This document shows, piece after piece, positions 6,695 through 7,765 of a stretch of DNA of 7,765 bases (position 1 is the stretch's first letter; each line of letters begins with the position of its first letter). The notes under the pieces were generated by a model. That model searched no databases and was not told the origin of the DNA. It was given only the letters and a program-made list of their open reading frames with translations. Both the position numbers and the translations under genes were made by a program. Source of the stretch: Cellvibrionales bacterium (GTDB taxonomy: Bacteria; Pseudomonadota; Gammaproteobacteria; Pseudomonadales; JAHEGP01); NCBI GenBank assembly GCA_024645065.1, contig JAHEGP010000155.1:1-7765 (forward strand). Direction: 5' to 3'.

Positions 6695-6699
6695 CTCCC
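6695..6699 (-). promoter_or_regulatory. Ribosome-binding site GGGAG fixing the transpeptidase start
   Basis: On the minus strand GGGAG is followed by 8 nt and then ATG 6686. This rules against the upstream in-frame starts at 6701 and 6845. Confidence 0.78.
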
Positions 6700-6701
6700 A
6701 T

Positions 6702-6742
6702 CGAAGTCGGTACCATAATGCAGACACTTGCCGAAGTCGATA
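6702..6742 (-). promoter_or_regulatory. Predicted transpeptidase promoter with TATCGACTTCG box and second site
   Basis: On the minus strand TATCGACTTCG (6742 down to 6732) is followed after 12 nt by ATTATGGT (6719-6712). That gives TCGACT and TATGGT hexamers 17 nt apart, the same as upstream of the carbonic anhydrase gene. A second copy with one mismatch, TACCGACTTCG, runs from 6712 to 6702 and overlaps the -10 end and the probable transcription start. A repressor bound there would block the promoter. The -10 lies 25 nt before ATG 6686. Confidence 0.6.
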
Positions 6743-6884
6743 GCCCGGTATTCACTAAGCCGGGCAGGGTTACTGCGGTTACAACCGCACCTTGCGCAAG
6801 TCGTTGCCCCGAGCCAAAGGGCTCAGAAAACCGCCGAAGCCACACCCCGTTTTACCCATCCACCAATCGAGCCTTTAATGCTCG
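6743..6884. other. Cluster of five short inverted repeats
   Basis: In 142 bp there are GCCCGG/CCGGGC (6743-6748, 6760-6765), TGCGGTT-AC-AACCGCA (6774-6789), the palindrome CTTGCGCAAG (6791-6800), GAGCC-AAAG-GGCTC (6811-6824) and CGAGC/GCTCG (6868-6872, 6880-6884). All are perfect arms of 5-7 bp. The cluster lies upstream of the transpeptidase promoter and next to the right long repeat. It could be regulatory, a REP-like element, a remnant of an insertion end, or chance. No gene is evident between 6743 and 6925. Confidence 0.45.
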
Positions 6885-6925
6885 CAATAAATGGCAAGCA
6901 ATGAATATTTCCGCTCACTGACATC

Positions 6926-7013
6926 GTCGATCTTGTGGTGAGTACTTTATTGCGCCTGGAGCGACGGGCCGACCGGCTAATCGCGATTAGCCATGCAGTA
7001 TGCCTTCTCCTGA
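6926..7013 (+). pseudogene. 3' stub of the phosphotransferase gene
   Basis: The plus-strand frame gives VDLVVSTLLRLERRADRLIAI, nearly identical to the C-terminus of the intact phosphotransferase (VDLVVSTLLRMERQADRLIAI). A one-base insertion (GATTAGCC against GATTGCC) then shifts the frame, so the former TGA at 7011-7013 is no longer read and the frame runs on to TAA at 7046-7048. There is no start codon or kinase core. It is a leftover of the duplication, not a gene. Confidence 0.87.
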
Positions 7014-7156
7014 TGCGCAAGGCGCTCAAATCTTTCACCTTGCCCTAACTACGGCTGCCGAGAGCCGCTTGAGGGCGCTGCCTGGCTCGCCTGGGCAGCC
7101 AGATTAATGTCCAATTCCTGCAGAAACAATACGCCCTCGGGTTCCTGGGGCAACGG
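6926..7156 (+). repeat. Long direct repeat, right copy (about 231 bp)
   Basis: Second copy of 1984-2209, same orientation, about 87% identical with three small indels (1, 3 and 1 nt). Here the AOC-like gene continues intact to the right, while the phosphotransferase part is cut off abruptly on the left at GTCGATCTTG. Confidence 0.92.
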
Positions 7157-7618
7157 TGTCGTAGACAGCGTACCCGAGGCTCCGGCAAAGTCACCGGTGC
7201 CACCCACTATAGCCACCACCGAGGTACCTAGATCAGCTTCGCGACCGGATACCGTTATCGCCCCCGTGTAGCTCGAATTTCCGCTAAACGACAGCGTCCA
7301 GCTACACTGGCCGTAATTATTATGCGGATCGTCCGCCAGCTCGGGGTGATCGGTTGAGGAAAAATCCGGCGCACCGGGATCGGTGCGAACACAATACCCG
7401 GCATTGCGCCCGATGATCGTTTTCCCATCGGCGGCGAGTAGCTGCTGATCGAAGACAAAGATATCGCCGGGGGAGTCGAGTCCGTCATCTGCCGCCGCAG
7501 CCTGGCGAATTCCCCCACCGCTGCGCCCGTCTGCATAGGTCACAATCTCGAGATTGTCGGCCCCGGCAGTCAGCGGCAGCAGCACTAACATGAAAACAAT
7601 GCTGCGACATTGAACCAT
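7049..7618 (-). CDS. Secreted allene-oxide-cyclase/dirigent-like barrel protein
   Basis: A 189-residue exported protein. The signal peptide (MVQCRSIVFMLVLLPLTAGA|DN) should be cut after residue 20. The mature part resembles the AOC/dirigent eight-stranded barrel: GDIFVFDQQLLAADGKTIIGRNAGYC early in the domain, then a Cys76...Cys105 pair that could form a disulfide, then VVAIVGGTGDFAGASGTLS at 134-152, a turn pattern typical of these barrels. In plants relatives act on cyclic fatty-acid or lignan chemistry; roles of bacterial members are largely unknown and no enzymatic activity should be assumed. The tail after about residue 170 is low-complexity (Ala/Ser/Gln). ATG 7618 is preferred over GTG 7621 because AAGGAA (7626-7631) is 7 nt upstream of it. 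The final 36 or so codons lie in the long repeat and have a stub copy at 2102-2215. Confidence 0.75.
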   Translation of the reverse strand: MVQCRSIVFMLVLLPLTAGADNLEIVTYADGRSGGGIRQAAAADDGLDSPGDIFVFDQQLLAADGKTIIGRNAGYCVRTDPGAPDFSSTDHPELADDPHNNYGQCSWTLSFSGNSSYTGAITVSGREADLGTSVVAIVGGTGDFAGASGTLSTTPLPQEPEGVLFLQELDINLAAQASQAAPSSGSRQP

Positions 7619-7680
7619 CACATCGTTCCTTTTCCTGCTATCCGCACCCCAATTCAGGCGCGAAGCAAGCGCTCACGAAC

Positions 7681-7686
7681 ATTATA
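7681..7686 (-). promoter_or_regulatory. Consensus -10 (TATAAT) upstream of the AOC-like gene
   Basis: A perfect TATAAT on the minus strand, 62 nt before ATG 7618. No good -35 hexamer lies 16-18 nt upstream, and the TATCGACTTCG box of the three middle genes is absent. The rest of 7622-7765 shows no gene. Confidence 0.4.
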
Positions 7687-7765
7687 TTCCGCCATCGAAT
7701 CGCCGCGACCTGCAGCCCAATTGGGAATCCCTGCCCTTTCCCTTACTATGCCAGCTACCATGGCT

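Noticed and set aside
1984..7156. Repeats as an assembly artefact or as ends of a transposon
   Set aside because: About 13% divergence with indels argues against misassembly. The repeats are direct, consist of host gene ends, and no transposase lies between them.

Overview
The window is bacterial chromosomal DNA of moderate-to-high GC with Gram-negative features: a periplasmic alpha-carbonic anhydrase, a lipoprotein-type LysM/YkuD L,D-transpeptidase and Sec signal peptides. A gammaproteobacterium, perhaps a marine one, is my best guess, but nothing here fixes the genus.

Layout, left to right. A protein tyrosine phosphatase gene (+) runs in from the left edge, probably without its true start. 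An APH-type phosphotransferase gene (+, start 1042) follows. An alpha-carbonic anhydrase gene (+, 2323-3069) is next, then a small decayed minus-strand gene (3112-3422) broken by a 16-bp tandem repeat. A CPA1 Na+/H+ antiporter gene (-, 3480-4718) is followed by about 735 bp without a convincing gene. An L,D-transpeptidase gene (-, 5574-6686) ends inside a 40-bp near-perfect palindrome. Last comes a secreted allene-oxide-cyclase/dirigent-like gene (-, 7049-7618).

Two higher-order structures stand out. First, 1984-2209 and 6926-7156 are direct repeats, about 87% identical by hand alignment. Each holds the 3' end of the phosphotransferase gene and the convergent 3' end of the AOC-like gene. In the left copy the phosphotransferase is whole and the AOC-like gene is a C-terminal stub. 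In the right copy the reverse is true. Recombination between the copies would remove about 4.7 kb and leave an intact convergent pair, phosphotransferase then AOC-like. The middle block therefore looks like an insertion or a by-product of a duplication.

Second, the three full genes inside that block each have the same 11-mer, TATCGACTTCG, in the -35 region and in the right orientation. It lies 12 nt before an (A/T)TTAT -10-like element. Carbonic anhydrase and L,D-transpeptidase share ATTATGGT at that place; the antiporter has TTTATTCT. The 11-mer was not seen elsewhere in the window. The three genes are not an operon (one is on the opposite strand), so they look like separate units under one promoter/operator type. 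Their products (CO2/bicarbonate conversion, Na+/H+ exchange, peptidoglycan cross-linking or lipoprotein anchoring) suggest a pH, salt or envelope theme; that last step is inference.
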